Positions 38,801 to 53,800 of a DNA stretch of 64,000 nucleotides are shown here, one piece after another. Under the pieces are notes generated by a model, which saw nothing but the letters and a program-made list of their open reading frames with translations, searched no databases and had not been told where the DNA came from. The first letter of the stretch is position 1. Each line of letters starts with the position of its first letter. The stretch lies in assembly GCA_029891345.1 (NCBI GenBank), contig CM057002.1:59758777-59822776 (forward strand), written 5' to 3'. This DNA is from Dryococelus australis (lineage: Eukaryota; Arthropoda; Insecta; Phasmatodea; Phasmatidae). A program made the translations under genes and the position numbers.

Positions 38801-41800
38801 GACTCTGATTTTTCCAAGTGAAATTTTAAAATTTGTTTAGAATGAAATTACAGAGTAATATACTTAATCACCATCTAAGTTATCTTTCACTCTGTCATCC
38901 TATTGCAAGTCTCGTAAATTATTTTTTTCAAGTGTTAAAACATTTTTAGGAGTGACACTTTTACTTTCACATGAAACTGTGTTGTACACAAATATTGAAT
39001 TCTCAATATCTGCATTATGCATGTATGCAAAGGCACTAACTTTTTGTTTCCATATGGGCTACTCCCCGAACTTTCTCTGTCAGACAACATTCTCTCTCCT
39101 CTTTCTTTCTCTCTCTATCCCTCTATTTGTCTATCTCTCTATTTCTCTCTCTTTATCTATATATCTTTATCTATTTCTCAATATGGGGTGTGTGTGTCTA
39201 TATATCTCAGTGTCTCCCTATCTATCTCTATATATACCTCTCTCTATCTGTACATATGTCTCTCTATATGTATCTATCTATCCCTCTATCTCTCTCTGTC
39301 TCTCGCTTTCTCAATCTCTCGATCTCTATATCCCCCCCCCCCCCCACATCTGTTGTATGTGCATGCAGTTGTAAAGCCCTATAACCAATATATATATTTT
39401 GAAGAGAATGAGGCAATTAGTCCACAGTAAATTGTAAATATTTTTTTACAACAGTATAATAGTAGTGACCAACCACTGTTTAACAACCCAGGGGCTGACA
39501 CCTCTGCTAGTTGAAAAGTAGAGGGGCGACTGCTCTTCTTCACCCCATTCCTTCCTAAACCAAACTTCAGTGTACGAATTTTATTAATTTTTTTTAGCAA
39601 CCAATACATGGGCTGAAAAAAAAATTGTAATATAATGGGAAAATATAATTATTTGCAGATAAAGTTTGGAATTTAATACATTGTTAATATTGGGAAAATG
39701 GTGGGACCTGAAAAATTGGTGTGTTTAAAGGAAAAATATAATTGATATGAATTGAAAAGTGAGGTTCTGCTGTATAATGGACATGTATGTGTATTATGAG
39801 TAGCTCTAATAGTGTGTCTGTGTTTTGTATATTTTAGTTGAATATACTGAAGACCCTGGAGAAAGATCCATTGTTCCAACACAGCAGTGTATCTTTGAGC
39901 CTGGACAAGCAGCGACACAAAACCACCCAGCAGATGTATCAGATCCTCAAATATGACTTCCTGTCTCAAGGTCAGGGACTAGATGAAAGAGCCAAGGTTT
40001 GTATTGGAGCACTACATTTTAAGTGCTTGTATATTATGAGTTTTGAGCAGACCTAAGTTTTAGATTTTTTGCATGTGGTAAGGAAATATTGGTGACAAAT
40101 CCATTGATTTTTGGGATACACCTGCTCTACTGCTTTTGTATTTCATTGTATTTCCAGCAGCCTTTCTTCTTCTGTAGAATGGAAAAATTACTGTTACTTG
40201 AGCTAAGCAGAAATGTCGTTTAAAATATTCAAAAGCAACGCAATTTGTCACTGAAAATTTAAATAATTTGTTAATTTTTGTCATTGTTACAGTTATTTAT
40301 GTAAATACCTGTAGACTTACGTAAGGGTAGGAAGTTGAGGGTGAAGTTAGAGAAATTGTTTGAACATTCATCCAGCCGATGTATGTACAATCAAACACCA
40401 TGCGGTCATGATGCATGGTGTAGTCTACATACACATGTCCACATGTAGCCAGCCTTACCAAGCTCTAAGGCACTCGCCATGCAATAAGAGTCCACAGCCG
40501 TACGTATACTGTTGATACCGTACCCACACTTGCCAGTTGGCCTGGTGTGGTGAAAGCCTTGCTTCTTCAAACCAGCACACCTTCTTCCAATCCCTCCCGA
40601 ATGGTCGAGTCAGCATGTTTGTGGGCCTAGATGTGACGAAGTTGGCGGAGACAGTGTTAACGTTTAATGACAAGTGGGCCATCAGCTGTGGAACATAATA
40701 TGCGCCATTGTGCACCACACCGTAGAGTATTAGGATGCAGCATTCATCTTTTACGAGCTAATTTACCCTTGGTGTCACCTTCCGTACACCGTTGCAGTGC
40801 TCCCTCTTGATTATTGTTTTCCTCATTTTCTTGCCTCTCCATATACACCTTCACTACACTAAAACAGGTGCACCTGTCTGGGTTATTGACGCACCCGATG
40901 CTTGGGACATCTACAAAGCCTATCGTTGGTAAAACGACTGTCATTATTATCAACATTTTTTACTTTAACTGATTTCCTTTCATGCTGTTCTCTTTGTTGA
41001 TCAGAGTTAGCTGGCACTCACAATTGTGTTAGTACATCAAACCTTACATACAGTCTCTGATAAAGTTTGGCAAAATTAAATGATTGCACATTCAGGCGTG
41101 CAGTGTACTGTAGCGGTTATGTCTTATTGGCCTAACCCTAACTGTTTTTGGGTGGCAAGCCAGATGGTTGTTAACGAGCTATCAATTGGAAGGTGTAGCT
41201 TTGAATTAAAAGTAATGGTGTGTCTAATCTCTTTATATAAAACACAATCACGTTTAGATTTACACAACTCATACAATCTTTACTTTACTTAATTCGGGGG
41301 AGTTGTTTGATATGATTAACTCAGTTATTATTAGCCACAAAATAATTATCTAATAAGTCTCTGCAGTAACTCATTGGAACAATATCATCTCCTTGTAAAT
41401 GATGCAGAAGGCTGCTTGCTGAAGTCTCGAAATCGGCTGCCCCGGAACGCCCTCGCGTCTGTCTTCGGGCTGCAACTGTCTGGTGGTAGGTCAGCGACAG
41501 GCCCTGCTTCAGTCCTCTGCACACACTAAATACGCTGCATTGGATTGTTTTTATAAAACATCTCGCTGCTCGTGGCCTCATCCCGAATACTGTCATGGTT
41601 GGGGTTGTTTCCAGCCAAGCACAGGGAACAGCTTGGTAGATCACTACAGTATGTTTGCATGTTTTTGTGTATAACTATTGCACAGTACAGTACAATCTTT
41701 ACATCATTTGTATTTATGATGCTTGTATTTTGCTACAACAGAAGTATGTGAATGGTTACATTTTTTCATCGGGCAAACTGAAGTTCAGCATAAGTGAGTA

Positions 41801-44800
41801 AAATTATTGTTAAAAAAATTCTTTGTTTGAACTGTGTTTGCAACATTTATTTCAGGCAGCAGCGATTGGTGTCTGTCTTATTTTCTATGACCCAAGCCTT
41901 GCTGTGAAAACTGGGCTGTCATTTGACTTGTTCAAACAAACCATCATAAACCTGGGCACGGAGAGGCACAGTAACTTTGTGAAGGAGAACAGTGAAGGAA
42001 AGGTGAGTCCTTGGAAACATTGTTTTAAAATGATCATGCAGGGCACTTGTTTCTCTATTTACCCAAATGTCCTTGCAAATAAAGTTATTCCCCATTTTTA
42101 CTTTGGCCTAAAGGAAAATAAATTCTTTCCTCAAACAGCATTTTTTATATTGGCAATTAATGTCTTTTCATTGATGTCAGAAATAAAAATAACGAATTCT
42201 ACTTTAATGGGAGTATAGACATGAATCTGAAGTTGAGATTAACAAGTGTTACTGCTTTAAAAAAATCTTCCAACAAAGATGTGATGACAAATTTGACAAA
42301 CATATGCTCCACTAAAATGTATTGGCTAACAGCCACTGTTGCACATGGAAAAAGAGTGACATATTTTTTGGTTGGTGAAAATAAGACAAGACTGTTTTTG
42401 AAAGCAAAAATTGAAAAAGTACATAACCTTATATTTAGGTACATAAATAGGGAATTTTTAGTGTGTGGGGCTTAATTTTTTAATCTTGTCCAGCAAGAAG
42501 TAGTGAGGTAAAATTTAATCAAGTTACAGTGCGTTTCATTGAAAGTTTAGTTTGGTGCTCACTTCGTGAGTTATTGACCCAGTGATGACGTTTCCGTCAA
42601 TTTATATGCACTCATAAAAGTTATAGTTTCTCATAAAACTTATATTGTAGTTAAAAAGTCTATAAAATATAATTGTACACATTGAAATAAAATATAGCAT
42701 AGCAGAAAAGGTTGTTCAGAATAATAGATGGTTAAACATTGAAGTTAACTGACACACACTTAAAATTTCAGTGTAATGAAATTAAAATTTTATGTATCAG
42801 CACATAATTAAGGTGTGGGGCAGCTATAGACAACTGACTGGTAATGCGCATATAGTGATGTGTAAGTGTTTATGAACAGAATATAAACTATCTCTTTTAC
42901 AATTCAGCATATAAATTGTATAAAGTATCATTTTTCCCACCTGGTGAAAAGTCCAGACTTACTTAATCTGCTATTGGAGAAGATTTTTGGGTCATTAACA
43001 GACTCAAAATAATGTTTGACTTCTTGTATGGACGCTTTGGATTTAATGCCGTAATTTTTTAAGTGACATCGGTTGGCTACATGCGTATTGACTTGTTTTC
43101 TAAGTCCTCTCAGTTGTTACCTTCATGTGTTTACACAAAGAGTCAAAGTACATATTAAGTTAGCAAACCCAGTGTTGTTTAGTGGCATAGCTGGCAGATA
43201 TGTATTCACTTGTTTGTTGGATATACTGTATGACTTTTATGGCATGTTTCTGAATGCAATTTTAAGTGAAAATTGTTTGTGAATCATTTATAGATTGCAG
43301 GTTGTTTTGCCCTAACAGAAGTCTCACATGGTAGCAATGCAAAGGGTATGATGACAATGGCAACATACAATCCAGCGACACAACAGTTTAATCTTCATTC
43401 CTCTAACTTTGAGTCTGCAAAGTGTTGGGTTGGATGTTTAGGTAAGAATGAAAGATATTTATATGGTTGTGCAAATGTGACATTTTTCTCACAAAACAAA
43501 AACTAAATATATGTCATGAACTTTCGTGAAACTGAAACGGAAATTAATACTTTGTGCAAGCATGCTGAGGTAGTCACATGGTACAAGTCATTCACACACA
43601 TGAATTAACTAGAATGAAAATAGTTTACTTATACCTGTTTACTCAGAGGATAAGTAATTAATTTAAAAAAATCAAAAGTCAGTTAAGGAATTAGTAATAA
43701 TGTAGCTATATTCTTTTCTTAGTGGTTCCATCAATACGCAAAATTTATGTGACGTTAATATAAGTTTTTCTTGGATATTTCATAATAAAATAGAATTTTA
43801 TTTCATGACTGCAAAATTTAATGAAGGCAGAATTATTGAAAAGGAGCCCTGCACAATCAAAATGTAGTTAAATAATTATTAACAAAATTCAAACTGAGAT
43901 GATGCCTTCTTAAATTGACATTTGTAAACAGACTGTGTGAAGAGAATTCATTGGCGATGATTAAATATTTTTAAATCTTTAATATATGTCCTTTTAAAAA
44001 AGAGTAATAAACGTTTTGGTCATATCTGTAGTTCTTCTAAAGTCTCACCCGCCAATCTGGTTCCCCAGACTACACGTCCGCAACAGGTATACTGCCAGCA
44101 CAGCATGCCGCCGCTGTCAAGTCTTGCTCAGGTAACGGATGAAAGTGTAGCTGCCGGTCAGAGAACTAAGCTGACTATAGATGAGGAGGAAAAGGTGAGG
44201 CCAGCAGAGCCGGAATGAAGAAGGACATTGGGGATGCAAATTTCCAAAAAGCATTAAAGCCGAAAAGTACGCTAGAAGGAAGACCGAAGAAGACGAAAAA
44301 CCGCCTGTAACACATGAACAGGAGAGCCACAGAAAATTAATTACCAGTCCTAGCCACGGGATCACAGAAGAGAAAATCAAAACCAAACTTAACCAGTGGA
44401 GGGTTGTTACAGTAACTAGTAGACGTACTTCATAACGTAGGTGATAGGTGATTAATTCACCCAAACACAAATAAAATAAAAACACTAAATTTCACTACAG
44501 CCATTATACTACATCTTGTAAATAAACAAGAAAATGACAACATCGTAGTCAGCACTGAAATGTAAACGGACTACATCTCTTTGTTACGAGTGTTGAAGTT
44601 GCAGCTCACAAGTTGCGTGGATTCTCAGGTTACAGTAGTCTCAGGAATGTTGCGCACGGGCGGGGTCGGTCGCAGCATTGTGGACAAGTGCTAGCGCTCC
44701 TGCGCTGGGTGGGGATAAACCGAAATATAAAAATTAGTTCACGGCGCACTGTTAGGAGGTACTGGCATGCTCCAAACACACTTTAAAATTGTATTTAAGA

Positions 44801-47800
44801 TGCTCTCCTACCAAGTCTTGAGCTGAGAAGTGGCTTGTCAACATGAGTTTACAGCGTAGCAGGATGGATACTGCCGAGCTAAGACGCATTGTAAAAACAC
44901 ACGACCTCGTGAATGAAAGAGTGGAGCGCAGCAACTGTACTCTGGTAACGTGTGTTATGAACGGCGGCAACACAGCTGGACTAGGGACGGCAAACGCGAC
45001 ACTAGCAAAGTCTCAACGAAAACTCATCTTTCAGTCTCTGTCAACAAACTGAGTTAAAAACTCCCAAAATTAATATTCATTAACTAATTTGACATTCTAG
45101 TAAAAATAAACTCAAATGGAATGAATTGCACATAAAACCTTTGACTATATGTACCTTTTAAATGTAAGGAATCGACTTTGCTAGTGATTTAAAATGAATC
45201 TAAGTACCAACATGTACTTATTAAATCGCACCAGAGAACTTCTAAAATATTAGGACTGACTCAAAGAGGGATATTGCACTGGCTGTAAACAAAATATTCC
45301 GTTAATCACTAATAAAGATTACAAATAACTAGATTAATTTCAAAAAGGAAAATAAGGCAAACTAACAAACTGAAATTCTTAATAAATTCATTCATCTATG
45401 CTTTTATTGTAATACACTGTCTAGCTTGGGACAGTAAGTATCCTTGAAATACTGAATTAACCTCCGTGCATACTTGCAGGATTAAAACAAAAGAACCATC
45501 TGGACCACAAAAAAGCTGAAGTTAAAGGATACTGAATTTTACCATAAATGTTCCTAATCTCCTGCCCATATTAATTATATATATATATAAACCAAAATAT
45601 ACCAAAGCGGGGAAATAAAAAAAAAACTGCTGTGCGTTTAAAATTAATGTTGAAACCACACTTCATGATAGACGACAATGGTGAAGGTGGGGTAATGCGC
45701 TCAGTGTACCTGCTGATTTTTCCAAGCTTGACGGGGTGCACCGGTAGGCTGGGTGTCTGAGTGTTTCATACGTAATCCCTGGTGAATTGCTCTAATGAGA
45801 TAGTGGATGCCGGGCAATTTGTACTATTAGTAAATAAGGCTGGGATGTCTTTCAGGTGTGAAGTGGCATGCTGGTATGTAGCCTGTTCCTTCTCCCTTTG
45901 CTGTTTATGTAGAGCTAATATGTGGGGAGGTGGGGAAGTAGACATGGAGACACAAATTTCTCAGTTCCAGCGGTTTATTGCTGTCACTCACTGTTGAGTA
46001 CACTGGTACAATACACTTCACACAGTACACTTGACGTAAGATTACATGGGCACTCAAAGTGCGGTGACCACTTGAAACTGACTGGTTCACGAGGTGCATT
46101 ACACACTGAACCCTAAAAACTGTTTTCAGCTTATAAATTTGAAACAGCATTAAAGACACTTAAAGTGTATGCCACTTACTCAAATGGACCAGAAATACTC
46201 ACAATTGCAACTGCAGATGAACATAATAGTATTAGACTTCTAAAAAAATAATTGTATTTAAAATAAAAGAAATGAACATCAGGTGTTATATATGAGGAAA
46301 ATTTGGTCTCTGAACATAGAAAGACCAAGAACTTTATAGATATGACTGTTGAGTGGATGTTTGTTTCAGGCAAGACTTGCACCCATGCTGTAGTTTTTGC
46401 TAAGCTCATCACTCCTGATGGCACAAATCATGGCTTGCACGCATTCGTAGTGCCAGTGAGGAACACCAAAACACTGTTACCCTATCCAGGAATCATAGTT
46501 GGTGACCTTGGAGAGAAGGTTGGCCTGAATGGCACAGACAATGGGTTCCTCATGTTTGACAACTACCAGATACCACGGGAGAATCTGCTCAACAAGACAG
46601 GAGATGTCACCCCTGAGGGGGAGTATGTGACTCCAATTAGTGATCCTAGAAAGAGATTTGGTAAGTTATTAGTGCCTCAATTTTTTCTAAAGTTGTATAA
46701 TATTACATAGATAAATAACTTCATAACACTAACCAAGGTAGTGTAGTGACTACCCACTGGACCCCCTGGTTTGATTGCTAGTCTGGCTGTCCTGGTTTCA
46801 TTTCCACGATTTTCTGAAATCACTCCGAGTGAATATTGGGATGGTTTTGTGATTCTGATGGTGGCTGATTCCTTCCCTGCTTTTGATTTTCTGAGCCTCT
46901 GGTCATTTATATCTAATAACCCTGTTGTTGAAGAAATGTCAATCTCTACTTGAAGAAAAAAACTTTTTAATAGTAACTCTTAATATTTTAAGACTGTTGC
47001 AGCTTTAATTTTTACGCATTATGCTTTTTCCTATTATTGGTCTTCAGACTACATCAGCTCCAGTTTAGAATTGTTGAGGTAGGATTAATTTTACAGTTAC
47101 TCCCCACATGAGCTGAGATTGTACTGCCTACCATTGTAGCTTATTTTATTCACCGGCCCACCGTAATTATGAGTATAGGACAAGTTCATTTAACCCCCGC
47201 TTGAGTAGATAGCACTAGTTGGTTTATTGTTTGCCTTTACTTTCCATGCACTTGCCAACCAGTGACATCACAGCTGTAAGCCATTCCTTTGCTACCTCCT
47301 TGCTCTCCGCCTCACCCATCGCTTACATGACCAAGGCTAATCTGCCGCGTGCTTCACCCGATTTTTAGTATAAAAGGAGGTCTTGTTCGCACCTCCATTT
47401 TAGCACTTGGTATTTGTCTCTAGCACTCACTGCTCAGAACAAGTCACCCGCCATTCTAGCACTAGCTGCTCAGACGCATCCCGTTCTCCAGTTTCATGCC
47501 AGCACTCGTTGCTTGGCATACATCAAGCCTAGTTACATAAGTGATCAGTGATTCTGACCACTCAGCGACGTTAGTCAGGGGAATCTCTCTCTTCAAAGAT
47601 CCCTGCTAACTTCCACCTCCTTCTCAATGGGTAAATGTTTGAGACAGGTAACTCCTCTCCTACAGTCCTTAGGATTCCTCCTGACTATTCACGCTTAGTA
47701 TCCCAGCGTTACACCCAGCTCGGTGTACGGTCGCTACCCACGGGAACTATGGCAACAATAGGACCAGAAGTCTGGTTAGTCAACCACGCTTCACTTCGCC

Positions 47801-50800
47801 GCTCTTCATACCCTGCTCAACACCGGTTGTCTCTACCAGTTAATAAGACATACAGACAGCTTCCCAGCCGTTTCACTCGTTCCGACGTTCAGAGCGAGTA
47901 CGTCATCACAGTTAATTCTGTTCAAGGGAATAAACTTGAGCTTAAACTTAATCCTTGAGACTGCCTTTCCTGTGGACTTTGTGCCTACCTTCCAGCTAAC
48001 TCTCCAGGGGGGAGGGAGGCAGGTAATCCTGGTGAAGTTACTCAAGCTCATCAACACCCTCTTTTTGTACCTACACGCACTACCACGGCCCGCCTTTCTG
48101 TCTACTTCATAGGTGGAATGGATGTGTCACACATGTACACTGCATGTACAATGAGAGAAGAACCCATACAAATAAATGAAAAGTATTCTCTTAAACTGAT
48201 CAAAATGCAGCTATGTTTTTAAAAATTCTCTTAAGCAATTGATGAGATTTGTCCCCCTCCTCCTCACCCAATTGCCCATCCTTGCGGAACTTTGGGGAGG
48301 GCAATGCCCTCCCTACCTCCCCCCCATGGCATCGATGCCCATGGTGTTACTCTCTACATGAGATACTGGTTTTTTTTTTTGAGTTAGGCTTACTAGGGAA
48401 ATGTTATTCAATTGCCTATTATTTTTTATTATTGAATTACCTGAAATATTGATGTTAACTTAGTTCTGTGCAATAACTATTGTGTGATACTTTTCTGATT
48501 TTCATCATGTTAAACTTTGTCTCACCATATATTTTATTTATTATATAGTCTGACGCATAACACCTTGGCAGACTGAATGCTCTTACGTCAGAGAGGGATG
48601 GTTTTGTGGGGCGCTAGGTCAGGCTGGGTTTACTGGAATCTACTTAAACTCTACTAGGTACTGGCACATGTCCAGTGTAGAGTGTAGGCCTGGTAGCTTT
48701 GCGGCAGGGCAAAAACCTGGATTTGAGCAGTGAGATATTATGTTTCAACTGGTGTGCTTTAGGTGGTATACCTGGGCGATGCATAACCTCAGACTGTGGC
48801 TTAACCTGTTGTGTCTCGGTTGGGTATATGTTTGCTGTAGGTGGATTAGTGATCTGGTTTCTGGGTGTTGGACATGCTGGTGCAGAGGGTGTAGCTTGCT
48901 CGAAGCTGAGATAAGCAATGGGAACAACAGTGTGGGCTGGTCTGGTTGACTGAAATACTTGGCGAGCCAGGGGTGAATCTTTTCACTCAGATGGGTCGGA
49001 TTGAAAAACATTTCCACATGACCAAGAATATGCATGTCACCAGTAGTACCAACTAATTTCCGATACAACCAAATCTGATCACCAAGTTACATGTTTATCT
49101 TCTTACGTGAATACATAGATGCATTACCAAAAACACTAATTACAGCAGTATTGTCTGCCTTGCCCTCATGAACTGGTAAAGTCTTCCAGCAGATTATCCT
49201 GTTTGGATCAATCTCACTAATACCCTTTGGTGCAGGCTCCTGCTCGACATGAGACCTTCTGAAGAAACACATTTCCAACAAACCACTGCCAGCTTTAGCA
49301 GTTATTCTTTGAAGACCAAAATGGTACAAAAAAGACAACAAAATATAACTCTCTTCTATATCAAGGATCTAAACTGTCCAAAACCTATCATCTTTATTGA
49401 CAGCCTTAGTAAAAGACACAATATTACGATAAACCTTAATCGGATAATAACCAGAAGAACAAATTCGCCTCCAATTCATGTAAGTATGAAATCTGCAAAA
49501 ACACAAAATCAATACTGTTAATAATCGAAAAAATTAATATAATGTGCAAAAAGGAATTAAACTATTAATACAACACAGATACACACTTCAAAACAAGGTA
49601 AGAACAAAAAAAAAAAAAAAAAAAAACAGAAAAGTTCAGGATCAGCCCGCACTTACTACTTTAACCTACTCGCTCGGCATTTAACATGCGAATGGTGAAA
49701 CACCACGGCAGTACTCCGTATCTCTAGATGTTGCCGCTACATGCTGGGACCTTATCACCGGATGTACTTCCGGGCCCCACCAAGCCGCTACTTCCGGGCG
49801 ATAAACATCTGCCATTGTGGCTCGTAGAGGAGCTGATGAATAACTGGCATCTGTGGGCTGTGACCTGCTATTTATATTCTGTGGGCTCCTACTCTTTGTT
49901 CATTGGCTGGTGAGTTCGTGGGTGAGGGGTTGGCAGCTGGATAGTAGGGTGGCGGCGATAACATAGCTTCTGCATTGCTGTGGCGTCACCGGCTGGCTTG
50001 GAGGCGAGGAGGCACGGAGCATACTGGTGTAGCCATCTAGCAGCGTTCAGTCGAACTCACTGCCTTGGAGCATAGCTTCGGTGGGCTGGTGAATAATAAA
50101 ATCTTTGACTGGAACGTCCATTCTTGTCTTGGCGAACAGTACAAGATTATGACATCTCGTCGCGTGTCAACAATAGAACCCAGTGGAAATCAGGAGTAAA
50201 GCTTACCCTCTGATGAGGTGAAGTTGATTTAATCCCATTGTTGCAAAGACGTCACGTGCCAATTTATACTGTAGTATATTCAGTTCAATAGTTATAGGTA
50301 CCTTGCATATTTCGTAACCATATTAATAAAATAAAGTAAATTCTGATTTACATATTTTTGGAAATTTAAATTTTGGGACTTGCAGTTTTTGAATAGAAAC
50401 TAAAGTAAATTGTGTTACTCAAATATTTACAACATATTTGTTTTATTCTGTATAAAGTTATAAAATCTGTACCTACAAATATTCTACACTTCAATTTGTT
50501 GTTCACTAATTTCGAATAGTGCAGGTATGTGCGATTTTTCGAATATGTTTTTAAGAATTCAAAAAGAACTACACTTTTCTTAAAACAGACAAATATATAA
50601 ATTTATTAACAATATAATAACGTTTAATTAAATACTATTATGAAAAGGTATTAAAAATATTGAATTTACGTGTTCAAATATCAGTAAAATTTTCACTTTA
50701 ATGCATAAATTGGCAAAGCATCTATTGTAAATGCTATTAAAAAAAAAAAAGTTTTTGTGATAACTTTGTAACATTCTAAGTCCAAGTATAAATTGACGCA

Positions 50801-53800
50801 TGCCAGCATGCTGCACTACAGATAGGCGCACTCTACGGCTGACTTTGTCCCATCTGAGTATGCCAAGCGCGGCGCGAAATCGAAATTCATTGGCTGTTGA
50901 GACTTGGAAATAATAATATTAAAAGACTACATGCATTAGCAAGTTATCAACATAATTGTACTGCACATCTGAAATTATGATCTTCCACATCCAATCAAGA
51001 AGGAACGTGCTAGAGCAAACCCAGACAAAGAAATAATATTAATTATTTAAAATGTACTACGCTACCCTGCCTGGCCAAGAAGTTCCAAACAACCCTCAAG
51101 ATAGCAGCACCCCGTGACTTTCTGACGTCACAGGCCGCCTGCTTCAGTCCGGGGTGCATGAAAAAGTTATCACCTTCACCAGGGGTGAAATTGAGCACCG
51201 CTCCCGCAGCAGATAAACCAGCCCCTGCAATGGAAGGCTATGCTACCCCCCGCCTCTGGAGAATCGTTGACAGGGCGATTTTCGTATAAATAGAAGTACA
51301 GTCCCGTGGTCCAACAGAGACGCCGGGCTTGCCGGTTGCATAGGTTCGCGAGCTCTCCTACAGTCTGTGGAAGACTCTCTCCTCTCCTCTGCAGCTCACC
51401 CAGGGCTCAACCACCTTATATTAGCAGCCCCAGGCAGGGCTCGAACCTCTACCTCCAACCAGTCACTTGAAGAAGGCTGCCAGAACTCCAGCTCCAGCTT
51501 GGACAAAACTTCCTTCAGCTGACCGCACAAGGACAGCTCTCCACATTTGGAAAATCCCACACCTGTATCTACTGAACCTTACCTCAGTCAACTTCTCTTG
51601 ACTCTCGCGGTAACAGGTCATTGTGCGAATATGTCCCCCTGGATAGAGCCCCCCTGGATTTACACTCACGCTGTAAATAGCGTAACTTGTTTAATTAATG
51701 AATTAGGAATTTTCAGTAGGAATTAATTTCTTAATAGATTAATTTTTTCCCCAGGTTCACCTTTGCCTGTTGATTAAGATCCATATATTTTTACAGTATT
51801 TCTTTACCTAGCTTGTAGTGTGTATTAACTTAACCAGGTCTCTGCTGAAGTGTTGATTTAAATGTAATAAAATATTACATTACAATCTTACCCCTCTGTG
51901 TGTTGGCTACTGTAATTTAAATTTTAGATCCTGTGTCATTTTTTTGTGCTTTATTAATTTTGTCTTTAATTGCAGTGCTGTGTGTTCAATCAGTTGTGCA
52001 TTAATTCTAATTAACCTCACGTCTCTATCTGGCTGTGTAGTGTACTGTATCCCTCAGGACATACGGCCTGATAAAGGACCAATCCCTGAGATTCCAGGGC
52101 ACCTGCCGCCGATACGAGACACAAGGTCTAGTTACGTGGGTTACCCTAGTGAACGGCAGGTCTGCGGGAGTGATTGCAGATTTCGCCTCGCCCAGGACTG
52201 CTCGTCTGCAACCTCTGCTGACAGCCATACTTTATTTGTTGTATTTCACTGCTAAATGTGCAAACAGCATGGAGGTACCGGAAGCCATCAGAGGCGATGT
52301 GAGAGGCACGCCACATTGAAACAAGCATTAATAAATCAACTAATTAATAACTCAAACCCAAGTACACCGATCTCTAGTGAACCCGAGAGCGACTCCGATG
52401 AAACCCCCAGCCAACCAACCCCTACACAAGCATCGAATTCTATTACCGACGCGCCGGACCTCTCTAGCCGATCAAATATCGTAAGATTGGAATCTGGCAG
52501 AATTCTTCGGGTTCGACACCTGAGAACAGAAGTACACCCAAACTTCTGTACGATAACATTGGCATCCGGAAAGACGATTAGGGTTCGAATTTCTGCCAAG
52601 GTAGTTCCCAGAATGCACCCGGAACAATCCCTAGTCAACTTTATCCCCGCTTGACAGCCAATGAGGCCGCAGCGGATAAACCCAGTCAGTTCAAGCCAGA
52701 TCATTCACCACACCACTCACTCACCTCTTGTATTCAATGGAGCATTTCACCCTTATTGGGACAGCTGGCATCCTGTTTATTGACATCACTAGTGGTACGG
52801 AGAATAAGACTGCCTGAAAGGGATAGCTTAATGCTCCGACTCACCCTGGGGTTTGACTCCCCTCCAGCTCGTAAGGTCCGAGGACAGTCAGCGCCCTAAC
52901 CACTTGTTATCCAAGAGGAGCACGTGTCAATATAAACTTCCATTGTATAATTTTATTCCAATACAGAATTTATATGGAACACAGCCATGTCATTGCTGGA
53001 GTTGTTACGAATAATTGAAATTCACAATAAATTTTTGAAGTTTAATCTGAGAAATGGAAGTCTCGATAATGATAATCTCTGGAGGATGAATGCAATTTAG
53101 TTGTACAGATGAAAAAAATATATATTGATGTTTAATTTATTATATTTATATATTCAGATGTGTTTAACCAAAATCCATTTGGAACTGGGATTGAAGTTAA
53201 AGACTATAATGGGGCAGCTCAGAGTCGTTATGGAGAACTACATCCCGTCGCTAGAACAGGTCAAGGAAATGGTGCTGGTGCTTAGCGAACAGAGAATTTG
53301 CCTTCGCCTGTAGTGTGTGTCAGCTGTCAAACCACGGCTAGGCTATTCGCTGCAGCTAACATAGGGCGATGAGAACATTTGGCAACTAGACTCCCTCGTC
53401 CCCACCTCTACAACTTCCCCCCCTCCCTTCTTATAAACACTACCCTGAATTCCATGCCTGTTCTCTTTCCTGGGGCAGAAGAAAGTAGGAAAAAAACTAA
53501 AACTGTTTGCCGGCACGCCTCCAAGTAATTTGTTTTCCTTTTTTTATTGATTTGTTCTCCTTCTCCAAAACATCAGACAAAAATTACTCAATTTACATTA
53601 TTGAGGATGAAATTTAAATAAATCTTACAGCAATTAGAGATGAGCTGCTTGCATAAACATATTATTAATTATTTTAAATCAAAATTTCATTCGTAATTAC
53701 CCACATGCATACATTCTCTGTGGTAGTGACTATATTTGTTATAGAAAAAAGTTTAATTTGAACTTCTGCGTCATACTTTTTCTTATTTGCTTTCTGATTT

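Noticed and set aside
38952-39430. Three overlapping plus-strand open frames of 85-140 codons
   Set aside because: They are translations of a CT/CTAT low-complexity tract (repeated Leu/Ser/Tyr/Ile), not proteins.
43298-43301. Alternative acceptor ATTGCAG for ACOX exon 4
   Set aside because: It would change frame and remove residues conserved before CFALTE. The upstream TCATTTATAG keeps phase 0.
44117-44485. 122-codon hydrophobic minus-strand frame as a membrane protein
   Set aside because: No family signature, start context or conservation cue; composition is what chance frames in this stretch give.
51421-51460. tRNA gene on the minus strand suggested by GGTTCGAGCCC
   Set aside because: Only a B-box complement is present, without a matching A box or cloverleaf.
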